A stretch of DNA of 50,532 bases. It comes from Geobacteraceae bacterium GWC2_55_20. GTDB taxonomy: Bacteria; Desulfobacterota; Desulfuromonadia; Geobacterales; Pseudopelobacteraceae. Within the stretch, counting starts at the first letter, position 1. Every line of letters begins with the position of its first letter. This document shows, one piece after another, positions 8,059 through 15,961 of this stretch. The DNA lies in the NCBI GenBank assembly GCA_001802125.1, contig MGZK01000181.1:3025-53556 (forward strand). The letters are read 5' to 3'. The notes below the pieces were generated by a model that ran no database searches, had not been told where the DNA came from, and saw only the letters and a list, made by a program, of their open reading frames with translations. The position numbers were made by a program, and so were the translations under genes.

Positions 8059-9462
8059 GCCGACCTCCTTCTCAGATTTATTGTTAACTTTCAAACGTGA
8101 TTCACGTACCAGAAACGCTTTGATAAGCGCTGCGCGGGGATAGGTGACATCCTGCTCCGCACGGCAGCGGCGAATGGCGGAAGCGAGTAATGTCCGCGGA
8201 TATGATCCGCCGGCAAGGATAGCCGTCATGAAGTCACCGGCCAGATTAGGCGGGATATTTTCAGATTTGCCCTGGGTTGCCGTTGATACCAGCAACCGAA
8301 ATAGCGAAAGGTACGGAGGCTGTTTTGGGCCATGGACAATGGCGCAATCCTCAAAGTGCTGCTTGATATGCCGTGCCGCTTCCCCCACGGTTCCGGGATA
8401 CCAGAAACGCACCGCTATTCGTGCAGCATTCGGAGCCAGACCAAGAACGAAGAAAGCGGTCAAGTCCTCGTCCAGCGGCGGTGCTCCAGAATCCGGAGCT
8501 TTAAACAGTTCCCGAATGGCAGCATTCTGTTGATCAGGATTTTCCTTGGACGGTTCACCGAACACATCGGCAAAAATTTCTTCCAGTGGGCTCTTCCTTT
8601 CAGCCCAGAATACGGTAGTGGTATCACCAACGAAAAGTTTCTGACGTGAGCCCTTGGCAAGCATCTGGTTAAGCGCAGTGGTATAGGCAAACGCAGCTTT
8701 TTTACTTGTTGGCGCATTGTAGCTCTGCTGCTTGCCATAGGAATCAAAACCCATATTTTTCTGAAACGAAACTATCTTGGCGTTGCTCTTAGCACCTGGG
8801 ATTGGCGTCCGTGGGTGCAACCTGGCAACTGGTGACAACTCGCCAGTTATGAGACAGACCGCTTCAATATCCGGCAAGCCGTCAGCGCCTTCATCTTCGT
8901 CTGCTACCGTTCCGGAGGTTGCCTGAATATATGCGGTGACGGATTCATTCTGACAGACAAGTCTTGTCAGTCCATCCATGGCAAAGGTCAGATTACAGCC
9001 AGGAATTTTTACGCATTCCGCCCATTTGGGATGGGCGAATACCTCGATAAAATCGCCGGCAGATAAAAACCGGTAAACTGCGGCAATCTGAGCATCATTG
9101 GGATATTTTTCATGCAGGTTTTTTACATTTGCGATGAAAGCGCCATGCTGTTTACCAGCCATTTCCTTGTGTTCATTGCTTTCGGATTTAGGCCAAGCTA
9201 GGACGTAACCGTAATGATCCCACAGTAAATTTGCCGTTTGCCACGCTTTTGATCCGGATCGTCCCTTCTCTTCGGGTACAAGGAAGGAGCGAGCAAAAAG
9301 TTTCTTGCCACTTGGACTTCGAGTGTCCTGTAAGCCGACAAATTTTCCATTGTCGTTGAGGATAATGAGAAACGGAATTTCAACCGTCTTGAACCCCTCC
9401 GGAGCAATGTTCCCCTCTTCAGCCATCCGTCGATAATAACCATTCAGCGCCTGTAGAATCAT
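7693..9462 (-). CDS. cas8c: Type I-C large subunit Cas8c (Csd1)
   Basis: Cas8c is the large subunit of the I-C effector; it reads the PAM and helps open target DNA and recruit Cas3. The 589-residue protein begins MILQALNGYYRRMAEEGNIAP, a typical Csd1 start, and contains FVGDTTTVFWAE and the ATQGKSENIPPNLAG block of the family. It overlaps the cas5c stop by 4 bp (ATGA). Its last 121 codons also hold a second, internal gene (cas11c) in the same frame. Confidence 0.96.
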   Translation of the reverse strand: MILQALNGYYRRMAEEGNIAPEGFKTVEIPFLIILNDNGKFVGLQDTRSPSGKKLFARSFLVPEEKGRSGSKAWQTANLLWDHYGYVLAWPKSESNEHKEMAGKQHGAFIANVKNLHEKYPNDAQIAAVYRFLSAGDFIEVFAHPKWAECVKIPGCNLTFAMDGLTRLVCQNESVTAYIQATSGTVADEDEGADGLPDIEAVCLITGELSPVARLHPRTPIPGAKSNAKIVSFQKNMGFDSYGKQQSYNAPTSKKAAFAYTTALNQMLAKGSRQKLFVGDTTTVFWAERKSPLEEIFADVFGEPSKENPDQQNAAIRELFKAPDSGAPPLDEDLTAFFVLGLAPNAARIAVRFWYPGTVGEAARHIKQHFEDCAIVHGPKQPPYLSLFRLLVSTATQGKSENIPPNLAGDFMTAILAGGSYPRTLLASAIRRCRAEQDVTYPRAALIKAFLVRESRLKVNNKSEKEVGMSLDTTNTNPGYLLGRLFAVLEKAQESASPGINATIRDRFYGAASGTPVAVFPHLLKLKVHHIAKLENRGQAVNLEKLIGEIMEKVVADKAFPAHLSLHDQGCFAVGYYHQRQDFFAKKEQ

Positions 9463-10145
9463 CCGCGCACCTCCCCGCTGTCGATTGACGGCACCTTCAG
9501 GCGGCCATTATCCAGGCTGGCCCGAAAGAAGAGCGGACGGCAGTCACCGGTACAGAAATGGGCGTTTTTTGCCTTATCGCCCCTGTTGTCATGGGCAATG
9601 TCGTACAACATCCAACCAAGATCGGGACTTTTCTGGATTGGCTCCGGTAGTGGCTGATCGTGGAATACCGGCTCAAAAAAAGCACTGAATTCCCGGCAAC
9701 CGAGAAAAGGCTGGTTAAAACTTTGCCCCTTTTCAGCCCGGCGTAGAAACATCTCCTGAAACTTGATTGTTGTGTCTTCCGGACCGGCCTTTTCCGTCAT
9801 CTCGAAACGGGCATGGATGGTGTAGGCCACGTCCCGCAGAAACAGTCCGGCACGTTGCTGACGCTGGTCTTCGATGAACAGGTGCGGTGTCCGTGGTGAC
9901 ATGACGCTGCCCACTTCGTTGCGCCGTACCGACTCCCAGCGAATCGGCTTAAGCACGTCAATTTGCTCCACGTGCCAGCGAATGGCCGGCTTCCAGAGGA
10001 TCGCCTCTAAAACACCACGCGCCGCCGATGGGGTCATGACATCGTAGGACACCCGTTCAACCTTCATCTCCGGTCGAGTAAAACAGGCATTCTCGCCCCA
10101 GACCTTCAGCCGCAACAGGCGGCTTTTTGTTGCTGATTCATTCAT
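9459..10145 (-). CDS. cas5c: Cas5c, pre-crRNA endoribonuclease of type I-C
   Basis: Type I-C lacks Cas6; Cas5c cuts the CRISPR transcript within the repeat and stays bound to the crRNA 5' handle. The 228-residue protein contains the family's opening LKVWGENACFTRPEMKVERVSYD and SAARGVLEAILWKP, and a glycine-rich middle. A strong AGGAGG precedes the ATG. It lies 19 nt after cas3 and overlaps cas8c by 4 bp. The repeat hairpin in the nearby array is a suitable substrate. Confidence 0.95.
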   Translation of the reverse strand: MNESATKSRLLRLKVWGENACFTRPEMKVERVSYDVMTPSAARGVLEAILWKPAIRWHVEQIDVLKPIRWESVRRNEVGSVMSPRTPHLFIEDQRQQRAGLFLRDVAYTIHARFEMTEKAGPEDTTIKFQEMFLRRAEKGQSFNQPFLGCREFSAFFEPVFHDQPLPEPIQKSPDLGWMLYDIAHDNRGDKAKNAHFCTGDCRPLFFRASLDNGRLKVPSIDSGEVRG

Positions 10146-10164
10146 GGTTCCTCCTTTCAGTTCA

Positions 10165-12369
10165 TTAACACATCAACTCATCAGGCTCGTACACGATGGA
10201 TTTATCAGGACAAAACCCCAGATTTTGGTCATATAACGCCCCGTGACTCTGGATAAAAATACCGGGATATATCTCACGGATCGCGCCGGAGGCCAGTAAT
10301 TGACCATGCAGACGGCGTGGCAGATTGACCAAGTACCGCTGCAACTTGCGCATCAACCAGCGATCCGGCTGTTCCCGATCCAATTGTGCCAGCAGTTCGC
10401 CATTTTGATAGCGGACAATGACCTGGGCCTGGGCCGCTTCGTCGATCAGTTTGAACTTTTGTGCCGCTTCACGGAAACTGAACCTGAGCTGGGAATCGTT
10501 CTGCAGCAGATTGATGATTTTCTCCTTGTCCAGACGATCCCCGCGCACCCAGTAAAACTGTCGAAAAAATGCCTCGAAATATTCCGGCGACAGCGCCGCG
10601 GCTCTGTGTGCGACAAGCAGAGAACGGCCTATTTCCGCAGCCTGCGACAAGTGCCCAACCGGGATTTTGCTCGGTGGGGTAAAGACAAAGACATCACCTT
10701 TTTCCAGCAAGCCTTCACGGTTACATCGTCCGGCTGCCTGGGCAATGGAATCAAGGCCGGCCAGCGAGCGGTACACCACCGGAAAATCCACGTCTACCCC
10801 GGCTTCAACCAATTGGGTGCTGATTACTCGCGCCGGTTTTTTCTCCTTGAGACGCTGCTTTATCTCGGCGATCTTGTCCGAACGGTGCGCGCCACACATG
10901 AGGGCCGAGAGATGAAATGTCCCTTCCGGCATCATTTCCCACAAGGTACGGGCGTCATCGCGGCGGCTGACAACGCATAATACCGAATCATGTCTTTTTA
11001 GACGTTCCGCCACACCATCCCACCCCTGCGGCTCCTGCAAATTTCCCAGAATCGCAACCTCGGTCCGTTTCAATTGAATGAAAAGTGCTGCCGGATTTTC
11101 CATGATCTCCGTCACACCGGAGAGCCCCTTGAAGTTAAAGTCGGGGGATGTGTGCGAACCAAGAGCCGGTTGAGTGGCAGTGCTGAGGAGAATGGTGACG
11201 CCGTAGTTTTTTTGAAGTTCCGTAAGCGCCTCAAGAATGGGGTTCAGAAAGTCGGGCGGCAGAAGTTGCGCCTCATCGAGAATGACCACACTCCCGGCGA
11301 TATTGTGCAGCTTGCGGCAACGGCTGGTACGGCTGGCGAAGAGTGATTCGAAAAACTGAACCGTGGTAGTGACGATAACCGGGGCATCCCAATTCTCGCA
11401 GGCAAGGCGTGAGCGGGCGTTATCTCGTTGCTCATCGTCCACATCCAGGTTGCTGTGGTGCTCGACAACAACATCGTTCATCCCATGCCAGACCTTTCTG
11501 AACTGTTCAGCGGTCTGTTCGATAATGCTGGTGTAGGGAATGACGTAGAGAATACGGCGCTGACCATGCTTGACGGCATGATTCAGGGCAAAGGCCATCG
11601 ATGAAAGTGTCTTGCCGCCACCGGTCGGCACGGTGAGTGAAAAAAGACCGGGCGCTTCTTGTGCCTTAGACATGCACTGTTTGAGGATATTGGCACGGAT
11701 AGCGTTGACCGGTGTATTTTTCGCCTTTACCTGCATTTCTTCCATGAAGCTGTTGAATACGGGCAGTAGCTCCGTCAACGGCGGATAAACACCTCGCTCC
11801 TGTGCCTTGCATTGGTCGAAAAACTTTTCCGTGTCCAGGAAATCGGCGTCCACCACGCAGGAAAACAACATCCGCAACCAGAAGGACTGTGACATGTCGC
11901 TGCCTGATTTTGCCCGCTCCGTCGGTCGTGCCTGATTCAGGATATCTTCGGGAATGCCCGCTGCAAGAGTTTGCTCAAACAGTTCTTTCTGCTGCAGTCG
12001 TTGCGCCAGCGAGGCCATACCGCCTTCGTTCCAGTCCGGCAGACCGGCATGGTGACCGGCAATCGGATAGGCAAAGATACGTCCCAATGGACCTAATGCT
12101 TCCAATGCATGCAAGGCTCCTGCGGTTGAGTGATCGCCGCCTTTTTTACCTACATGGGCATTCTGATCATGCACTGAACAAATGTATTTCTGGAACCTCT
12201 CCGAATATTTACCAAGGTCGTGCCACAAACCTGCTAATCTACCCCATTCTGCGCAACCGAATTCAGCCGCAAAGCGCCCCGCAAGCTCTGCTGTTCTCCA
12301 AAGATGATCTTCCAGACCATGTACCCTGCCATCCTCCGCTAAATGCGCTATCGCTTTTTCAGCAGCCAT
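10165..12369 (-). CDS. cas3: CRISPR nuclease-helicase Cas3 (type I-C, HD fused)
   Basis: Cas3 is recruited to Cascade-bound target DNA, which it unwinds and degrades. The 734-residue protein carries an N-terminal HD nuclease (LWHDLGKY, His50-Asp51; AGHHAGLPDW). A superfamily 2 helicase follows, with PTGGGKT (about 248-254), DEAQ (365-368) and STAT (396-399). The start at 12369 is chosen for the AGGGGG upstream and the family-like N-terminus MAAEKAIAHL; the frame upstream to 12471 runs into repeat DNA. First gene of the cas operon. The promoter must lie in the repeat-rich DNA between cas3 and the transposase gene; no clear one was seen. Confidence 0.96.
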   Translation of the reverse strand: MAAEKAIAHLAEDGRVHGLEDHLWRTAELAGRFAAEFGCAEWGRLAGLWHDLGKYSERFQKYICSVHDQNAHVGKKGGDHSTAGALHALEALGPLGRIFAYPIAGHHAGLPDWNEGGMASLAQRLQQKELFEQTLAAGIPEDILNQARPTERAKSGSDMSQSFWLRMLFSCVVDADFLDTEKFFDQCKAQERGVYPPLTELLPVFNSFMEEMQVKAKNTPVNAIRANILKQCMSKAQEAPGLFSLTVPTGGGKTLSSMAFALNHAVKHGQRRILYVIPYTSIIEQTAEQFRKVWHGMNDVVVEHHSNLDVDDEQRDNARSRLACENWDAPVIVTTTVQFFESLFASRTSRCRKLHNIAGSVVILDEAQLLPPDFLNPILEALTELQKNYGVTILLSTATQPALGSHTSPDFNFKGLSGVTEIMENPAALFIQLKRTEVAILGNLQEPQGWDGVAERLKRHDSVLCVVSRRDDARTLWEMMPEGTFHLSALMCGAHRSDKIAEIKQRLKEKKPARVISTQLVEAGVDVDFPVVYRSLAGLDSIAQAAGRCNREGLLEKGDVFVFTPPSKIPVGHLSQAAEIGRSLLVAHRAAALSPEYFEAFFRQFYWVRGDRLDKEKIINLLQNDSQLRFSFREAAQKFKLIDEAAQAQVIVRYQNGELLAQLDREQPDRWLMRKLQRYLVNLPRRLHGQLLASGAIREIYPGIFIQSHGALYDQNLGFCPDKSIVYEPDELMC

Positions 12370-12457
12370 CCAAACCCCCTTCCCTCTCCGCCTTCCCCCA
12401 ATACCGGAAAAAACTTTCCATCCATCCCTCCATAATCCAGGAAAATTACTCCTAAAA

Positions 12458-12644
12458 CCGGGCGAACACAAGGTTCGCCCCTACGGGTTTGGTTCCTGCC
12501 AACATTGGGCGGGCACATGGTTCAGGTGCCCGGTGTCTGCAACATTTTAACTGCGGGCGCGGCAAGCAGCGCCCCTACGGTTTCGTCGTCAATGCGGACG
12601 AATGCGCGATCCTAAAACCGGGCGAACACGAGGTTCGCCCCTAC
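12458..12644. repeat. Palindrome cluster between cas3 and the RAYT transposase
   Basis: Four units occur in less than 200 bp: GAACCTTG-type copies in minus orientation at about 12458-12484 and 12619-12644, a divergent GGGCACATGG variant at 12507-12533, and a GCTTGC-type copy at 12553-12578. The unit at 12619-12644 supplies the stop codon of the transposase gene. No gene or clear promoter is seen in the stretch before cas3. Confidence 0.8.
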
Positions 12645-13309
12645 GGGTTGTTTGTTGTCTGTTGCGCGTTTGCCGGGTTTTCCCGGTCCAGATGCCATTT
12701 GATCGGGTTTTCCAGGATGTATTTCCGGGCGGCGCCCAATTCCCTTTCATCACGGATCACCCGTTCGTAATAATTGCGTTGCCACAACCGACCCTCAAAC
12801 GGCGGCCAACCGTGTTCGCTGACCCCGCGAATATATGCGATGGTGGTCATGGATTTGAATGCCTGGACGATACGCCCCACCGACCCCGCGTCTGTCCCGT
12901 AGGGGCGAACCTTGTGTTCGCCCTGGTTTTTCGAATCTTTGTGTTCGCCCTGAACCTTGTGTTCGCCACGATCTTTTTGTTCACATTTTAACGGCGGGCG
13001 AACACGAGGTTCGCCCCTACGATCAACATCATCATCCGGTTCGTTCAACACCATGATTCCGTGTGCGTGATTGGGCATGATCATGTATTCGTCCAATGCG
13101 ACACCAGGTAATTTGCCCGCCAATTTCAACCACCCTTCCGACACCATCCGCCCCGCATCATTCAGCCGCATTTCCCCATCCCGCACCTCACCGAACAGGC
13201 ATGCCCGCCCCTGGGCGCAGATGGTCACGAAATAGGCCCCGGTCGTGGAATAGTCGTATTCCCGCAAGCGGATCGAGCGGCGATGATGTTTGTCGGGATC
13301 GTATTTCAT
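12641..13309 (-). CDS. REP-associated tyrosine transposase (RAYT, Y1/IS200-like)
   Basis: RAYT proteins are single-strand DNA nucleases related to IS200 TnpA and are thought to spread REP-type palindromes. The 222-residue protein has the Y1 signatures: STTGAYFVTIC near the start, the HUH motif in MPNHAHGIMVL, and the catalytic tyrosine region in LWQRNYYERVIRDE followed by YILENPIKW. The start at 13309 fits the family N-terminus; a GGAGG lies 12 nt before it. Unusually, about 40 residues (roughly 97-137) between the HUH motif and the C-terminal part are translated palindrome sequence (GEHKVRPYG repeats). The stop codon also belongs to a palindrome. Confidence 0.88.
   Translation of the reverse strand: MKYDPDKHHRRSIRLREYDYSTTGAYFVTICAQGRACLFGEVRDGEMRLNDAGRMVSEGWLKLAGKLPGVALDEYMIMPNHAHGIMVLNEPDDDVDRRGEPRVRPPLKCEQKDRGEHKVQGEHKDSKNQGEHKVRPYGTDAGSVGRIVQAFKSMTTIAYIRGVSEHGWPPFEGRLWQRNYYERVIRDERELGAARKYILENPIKWHLDRENPANAQQTTNNP
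12899..13020. repeat. Palindrome array inside the RAYT reading frame
   Basis: The 122-bp block contains a full unit at each end in opposite orientations (12899-12924 plus, 12995-13020 minus) and two half units between them (CTTGTGTTCGCC). All are in frame without a stop, giving the repeated peptide GEHKV or GEPRV. The block lies where RAYT proteins normally have a short loop, so the fold may tolerate it. Confidence 0.8.
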
Positions 13310-13444
13310 GTTCTTCAGGCACCTCCTGGATTCACACCTTGACAATGCGTGAATCCAATCATCATCGAACCCTACCACACCATCAAAACAATACAAATTC
13401 TTCTAATGTTTGCCGTTAACTTTCCATACCCTCATGATATTTTG

Positions 13445-13473
13445 TTGCCATTTTGGCGTCACTTTACTATTAT
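13445..13473 (+). promoter_or_regulatory. Candidate promoter of the TacAT-like pair
   Basis: TTGCCA (13445-13450) and TATTAT (13468-13473) are separated by exactly 17 bp and fit sigma-70 boxes at five of six positions each. Transcription would start near 13480, giving a leader of about 12 nt with GGAGG just before the ATG. In this family the antitoxin normally represses at such a site. Confidence 0.6.
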
Positions 13474-13491
13474 TTGTCCTGGAGGTGTCAC

Positions 13492-13773
13492 ATGTCCCGA
13501 ACCATTGCCGAAGAACGAATCCCCGCCCGCATGCCGACCGCCGTGTATGACAAGATCGTGGAGGCCGCACAGGCGGTCGGATCGACTCTCAATCAGTTTC
13601 TCGTCCAGGCCGCACTGGAAAAGGCCAATGCCATTCTGGAAGAGGAGCGTGTCATACGCCTTTCCGCCGCCGCTTCAAACGAGCTGTTCCGGATCATGGA
13701 AAACCCGCCCGAGCCGAATCAGTACCTGAAACGGGCAATGCAGCGCCATGAGGAGCTGATGTGCCAAAAATAG
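13492..13773 (+). CDS. DUF1778-family antitoxin (TacA-like)
   Basis: A 93-residue ribbon-helix-helix type antitoxin. The N-terminal half (ERIPARMPTAVYDKIVEAAQAVGSTLNQFLVQAALEKA) is characteristic of DUF1778 antitoxins, which bind their own promoter. The C-terminal tail (PPEPNQYLKRAMQRHEEL) is the toxin-neutralising region. The ATG at 13492 has GGAGG 6 nt upstream. It overlaps the acetyltransferase gene by 13 bp, consistent with a coupled toxin-antitoxin operon. Confidence 0.88.
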   Translation: MSRTIAEERIPARMPTAVYDKIVEAAQAVGSTLNQFLVQAALEKANAILEEERVIRLSAAASNELFRIMENPPEPNQYLKRAMQRHEELMCQK

Positions 13774-14249
13774 AGCTGCTTGATGGCCGTCATGACCGCA
13801 CCGGCTTTGACTGTGGCGTAACGGCCCTGAATAATTTTCTGAAAGCCACGGCCCGGCAGCACGCTCGAAAAGGAATTTCACGGACATTCGTCCTGACGGA
13901 AGAATCAGACGAGATCCTTGGATTTTTCACGTTGACCTTGTGCGAAATCATTGCCGGGGATATTCCGGCGAAGCTCGCCCGCGAATACCCAGCCCACTCC
14001 CTGCCCGCGGTACGCCTGGCCCGCTTGGCTGTGTCACGCCGCCATCAGAAGAAGGGGTACGGCGAATTGCTGCTGGCCGATGCTGTGAGTCGCACCCGCC
14101 TGATTGCCGGACAGGCCGGACTGATCGGCCTTTTGGTGGATGCAAAGGACGAATCCGCCAGTCGTTTCTACCAAAGATTCGGATTCACTACGATATCCTC
14201 GGACACACTGCAACTCTTCATGCCCATAGGCACCATCCTCTCCATTTAA
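13761..14249 (+). CDS. GNAT acetyltransferase toxin (TacT/AtaT-like)
   Basis: GNAT toxins of this group block translation by acetylating the amino acid on charged tRNAs. The 162-residue protein has the acetyl-CoA loop (SRRHQKKGYGELLLADA) and the C-terminal SRFYQRFGF with the conserved tyrosine. The first residues (LLDGRHDRTGFDCGVTALNNFL) match the family. It starts with GTG at 13761 inside the antitoxin gene. Which tRNA it would modify cannot be seen. Confidence 0.87.
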   Translation: MPKIELLDGRHDRTGFDCGVTALNNFLKATARQHARKGISRTFVLTEESDEILGFFTLTLCEIIAGDIPAKLAREYPAHSLPAVRLARLAVSRRHQKKGYGELLLADAVSRTRLIAGQAGLIGLLVDAKDESASRFYQRFGFTTISSDTLQLFMPIGTILSI

Positions 14250-14277
14250 CCTACCCCGGACAAGCCGGAACCAAAAA

Positions 14278-14395
14278 ACTCACACGGAGGCACAGAGGCA
14301 CTGGGAAAGTCAATAAATGCAAATCTTTTATTGCTGTATCCCAAAACTCCTTTAAACCTGGGTTTCTCCGTGTTCTATGTGCCTCTGTGAGAGCA
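14278..14395. repeat. Intergenic repeat with CACGGAGGCACAGAGGCAC modules
   Basis: After the toxin gene, a region of about 118 bp carries CACGGAGGCACAGAGGCAC on one side and, on the other, CTCCGTG and GTGCCTCTGTG, the same modules inverted. The centre is AT-rich with no ORF. The build resembles the 155-bp element family without sharing its sequence. Between its end and the terminator at 14597 I see no gene, only a short motif shared with the insert in element copy B. Confidence 0.6.
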
Positions 14396-14596
14396 AGTTT
14401 ATCTGTTTTGAGAATAAAATCAGAAAAGGCCTCACCCAAATGGTTAAGGCTAAATATTTTCTAACGCTTTATTTTTCTTAGCGAACTTCGCTTAGAAGCG
14501 CCTACTTCCGGAGCGTCTTTGCGCGATCAACTGCTTTTTGTAGGATTAAAGCACGGACATACGACACAATAAGTCGCTTAGTCATTTTGTGTTAAA

Positions 14597-14630
14597 AAAA
14601 GGCCGGAGCGTTTGCACACCCCGGCCTTTT
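14597..14630. terminator. Bidirectional Rho-independent terminator
   Basis: AAAAGGCCGG (14597-14606) pairs perfectly with CCGGCCTTTT (14621-14630) around a 14-nt loop, with further A residues on the left side. It lies between the plus-strand toxin gene and the minus-strand HD-GYP gene, so it can serve both. Confidence 0.8.
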
Positions 14631-14647
14631 CCCAATATGTATTTATT

Positions 14648-14867
14648 CTATAAACGGCAGTTAACCGCCGAGAAAAACGGATGCACGCCGATAAAAGCTG
14701 AACTTACATCAAATAAGTTAATCACCTTTTGGGTTAAACCAGTATTTTGTTCAAGCTTTTGATTTCTCGCTTAAAAACGCCTACTTCTGGCCGTCTCTCC
14801 GTGTTTTAAATGCTTTTTTTAATTTCTCGGCGTGTATCTGCGTTCATCGGCGGTTAACTAATTTTTC
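14648..14867 (+). repeat. MITE-like inverted-repeat element, copy B, with internal insertion
   Basis: The left half matches copy A (1721-1881) almost base for base. The left terminal repeat is at 14658-14671 and the right at 14847-14860 with one mismatch. About 59 extra bases sit after GATTTCTCG (14761-14769), and the element resumes after a second TTTCTCG. The insert contains CGCCTACTTCTGGCCGTCTC. Otherwise non-coding. It fills the gap before the HD-GYP gene end at 14888. Confidence 0.85.
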
Positions 14868-14887
14868 CGGGTCTAAATATGCGTTAT

Positions 14888-15961
14888 TCACGCCTGGCTT
14901 TTCTCGAAGATCTCCGCAAAATCGTCCTTTATTTCCCTGAAGGCGTCCAGGATGCGCGGATCGAAATGGTGCGGCATCGTGCGGTTGTCGCCATTCAGGA
15001 TTATATCGCAGGTTTTGTCGTGGTCGAAGGCCGGTTTGTAGACCCGGCTGTTCCGCAGCGCGTCATACTGGTCCACGATCATCACGATCCTTCCCTCCAG
15101 CGGTGTTTCCTCACCTTTCGTGCCGGCCGGATAGCCGCTGCCGTCCCAGCGTTCGTGGTGGGTGGCGGCGATCACGGCACCCATCTTGAGCATCCTGTGC
15201 GGCGAGCCCCTGAGGATGCGCTCGCCGATGACCGTGTGCTGCTTGATGGTGTTGAATTCCTCGGACGTCAGGGCGCCCGGCTTGAGCAGGATCGAGTCGG
15301 GAATACCTATTTTACCCACGTCGTGCATCGCGCTGGCGACCGAGATATCATCGATGAACTCTTCACCCATGTTCAACTGCTCCGCCAGCATCTTGGCGTA
15401 CATGCCGATCCTGGCGATGTGCAGCCCGGTATCCTCGTCGCGCAATTCGGCGGCGGCCGTGAGACGCTCGATGATTTCGCGGCTCATGTTGGTGATTTCG
15501 CCCAGGGCGGCGTTCAGTTCGGCGGTGCGCTTTTCGACGGTCTTTTCCAGCTCGATCTTGTAGTTCTTTTCAATCTGGGTCAGTCGTTTGAAATTGACCC
15601 CCTTTTCGACGGTGTGGATCAGGTAGGGGGGGCGGTAGGGCTTGATGATGAAGTCGAAGGCGCCCTTCTGAATCGCCTTGACCGCAACGTCCAGGTCGGC
15701 ATAGGCGGTCATCAGCACCACCGGTGTCTCACGGTCGAGAAAACGGATTTTCTCCAGCAGCTCCAGCCCGTCCATCACCGGCATGTTGATGTCGGTCAGC
15801 ACCAGATCGACCGGCTCCATGATAAAGCGCTTGATGGCGTCATGCCCGCTGGAGAAGGCGCGGACACTGAAACCGTATTCGTTCAAAAGCGTGGTAACGC
15901 TTTCCAGTACGAAGCGGTCATCATCCACTACAAAAATATTACCGGCGGAATCAGTGGCCAT
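14888..15961 (-). CDS. Response regulator with HD-GYP domain (cyclic-di-GMP phosphodiesterase type)
   Basis: A 357-residue regulator. A receiver domain (1-125) has the acidic pocket DDD and the phospho-acceptor Asp57 in LTDINMP. A coiled segment (128-160) follows, then an HD-GYP domain (165-340) with His213-Asp214 in [12 protein letters not shown] and [11 protein letters not shown] (268-278). HD-GYP domains hydrolyse cyclic di-GMP, so phosphorylation probably lowers this messenger. The ATG overlaps the end of the upstream histidine kinase gene by 11 bp, so the kinase is the likely partner. The key residues look intact. What process it controls is not visible. Confidence 0.93.
   Translation of the reverse strand: MATDSAGNIFVVDDDRFVLESVTTLLNEYGFSVRAFSSGHDAIKRFIMEPVDLVLTDINMPVMDGLELLEKIRFLDRETPVVLMTAYADLDVAVKAIQKGAFDFIIKPYRPPYLIHTVEKGVNFKRLTQIEKNYKIELEKTVEKRTAELNAALGEITNMSREIIERLTAAAELRDEDTGLHIARIGMYAKMLAEQLNMGEEFIDDISVASAMHDVGKIGIPDSILLKPGALTSEEFNTIKQHTVIGERILRGSPHRMLKMGAVIAATHHERWDGSGYPAGTKGEETPLEGRIVMIVDQYDALRNSRVYKPAFDHDKTCDIILNGDNRTMPHHFDPRILDAFREIKDDFAEIFEKSQA

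Noticed and set aside
1719-14880. A new multi-gene defence system around the RhuM remnants and toxin-antitoxin pairs
   Set aside because: Each part belongs to a known family, the RhuM genes are broken, and no conserved extra gene links them.
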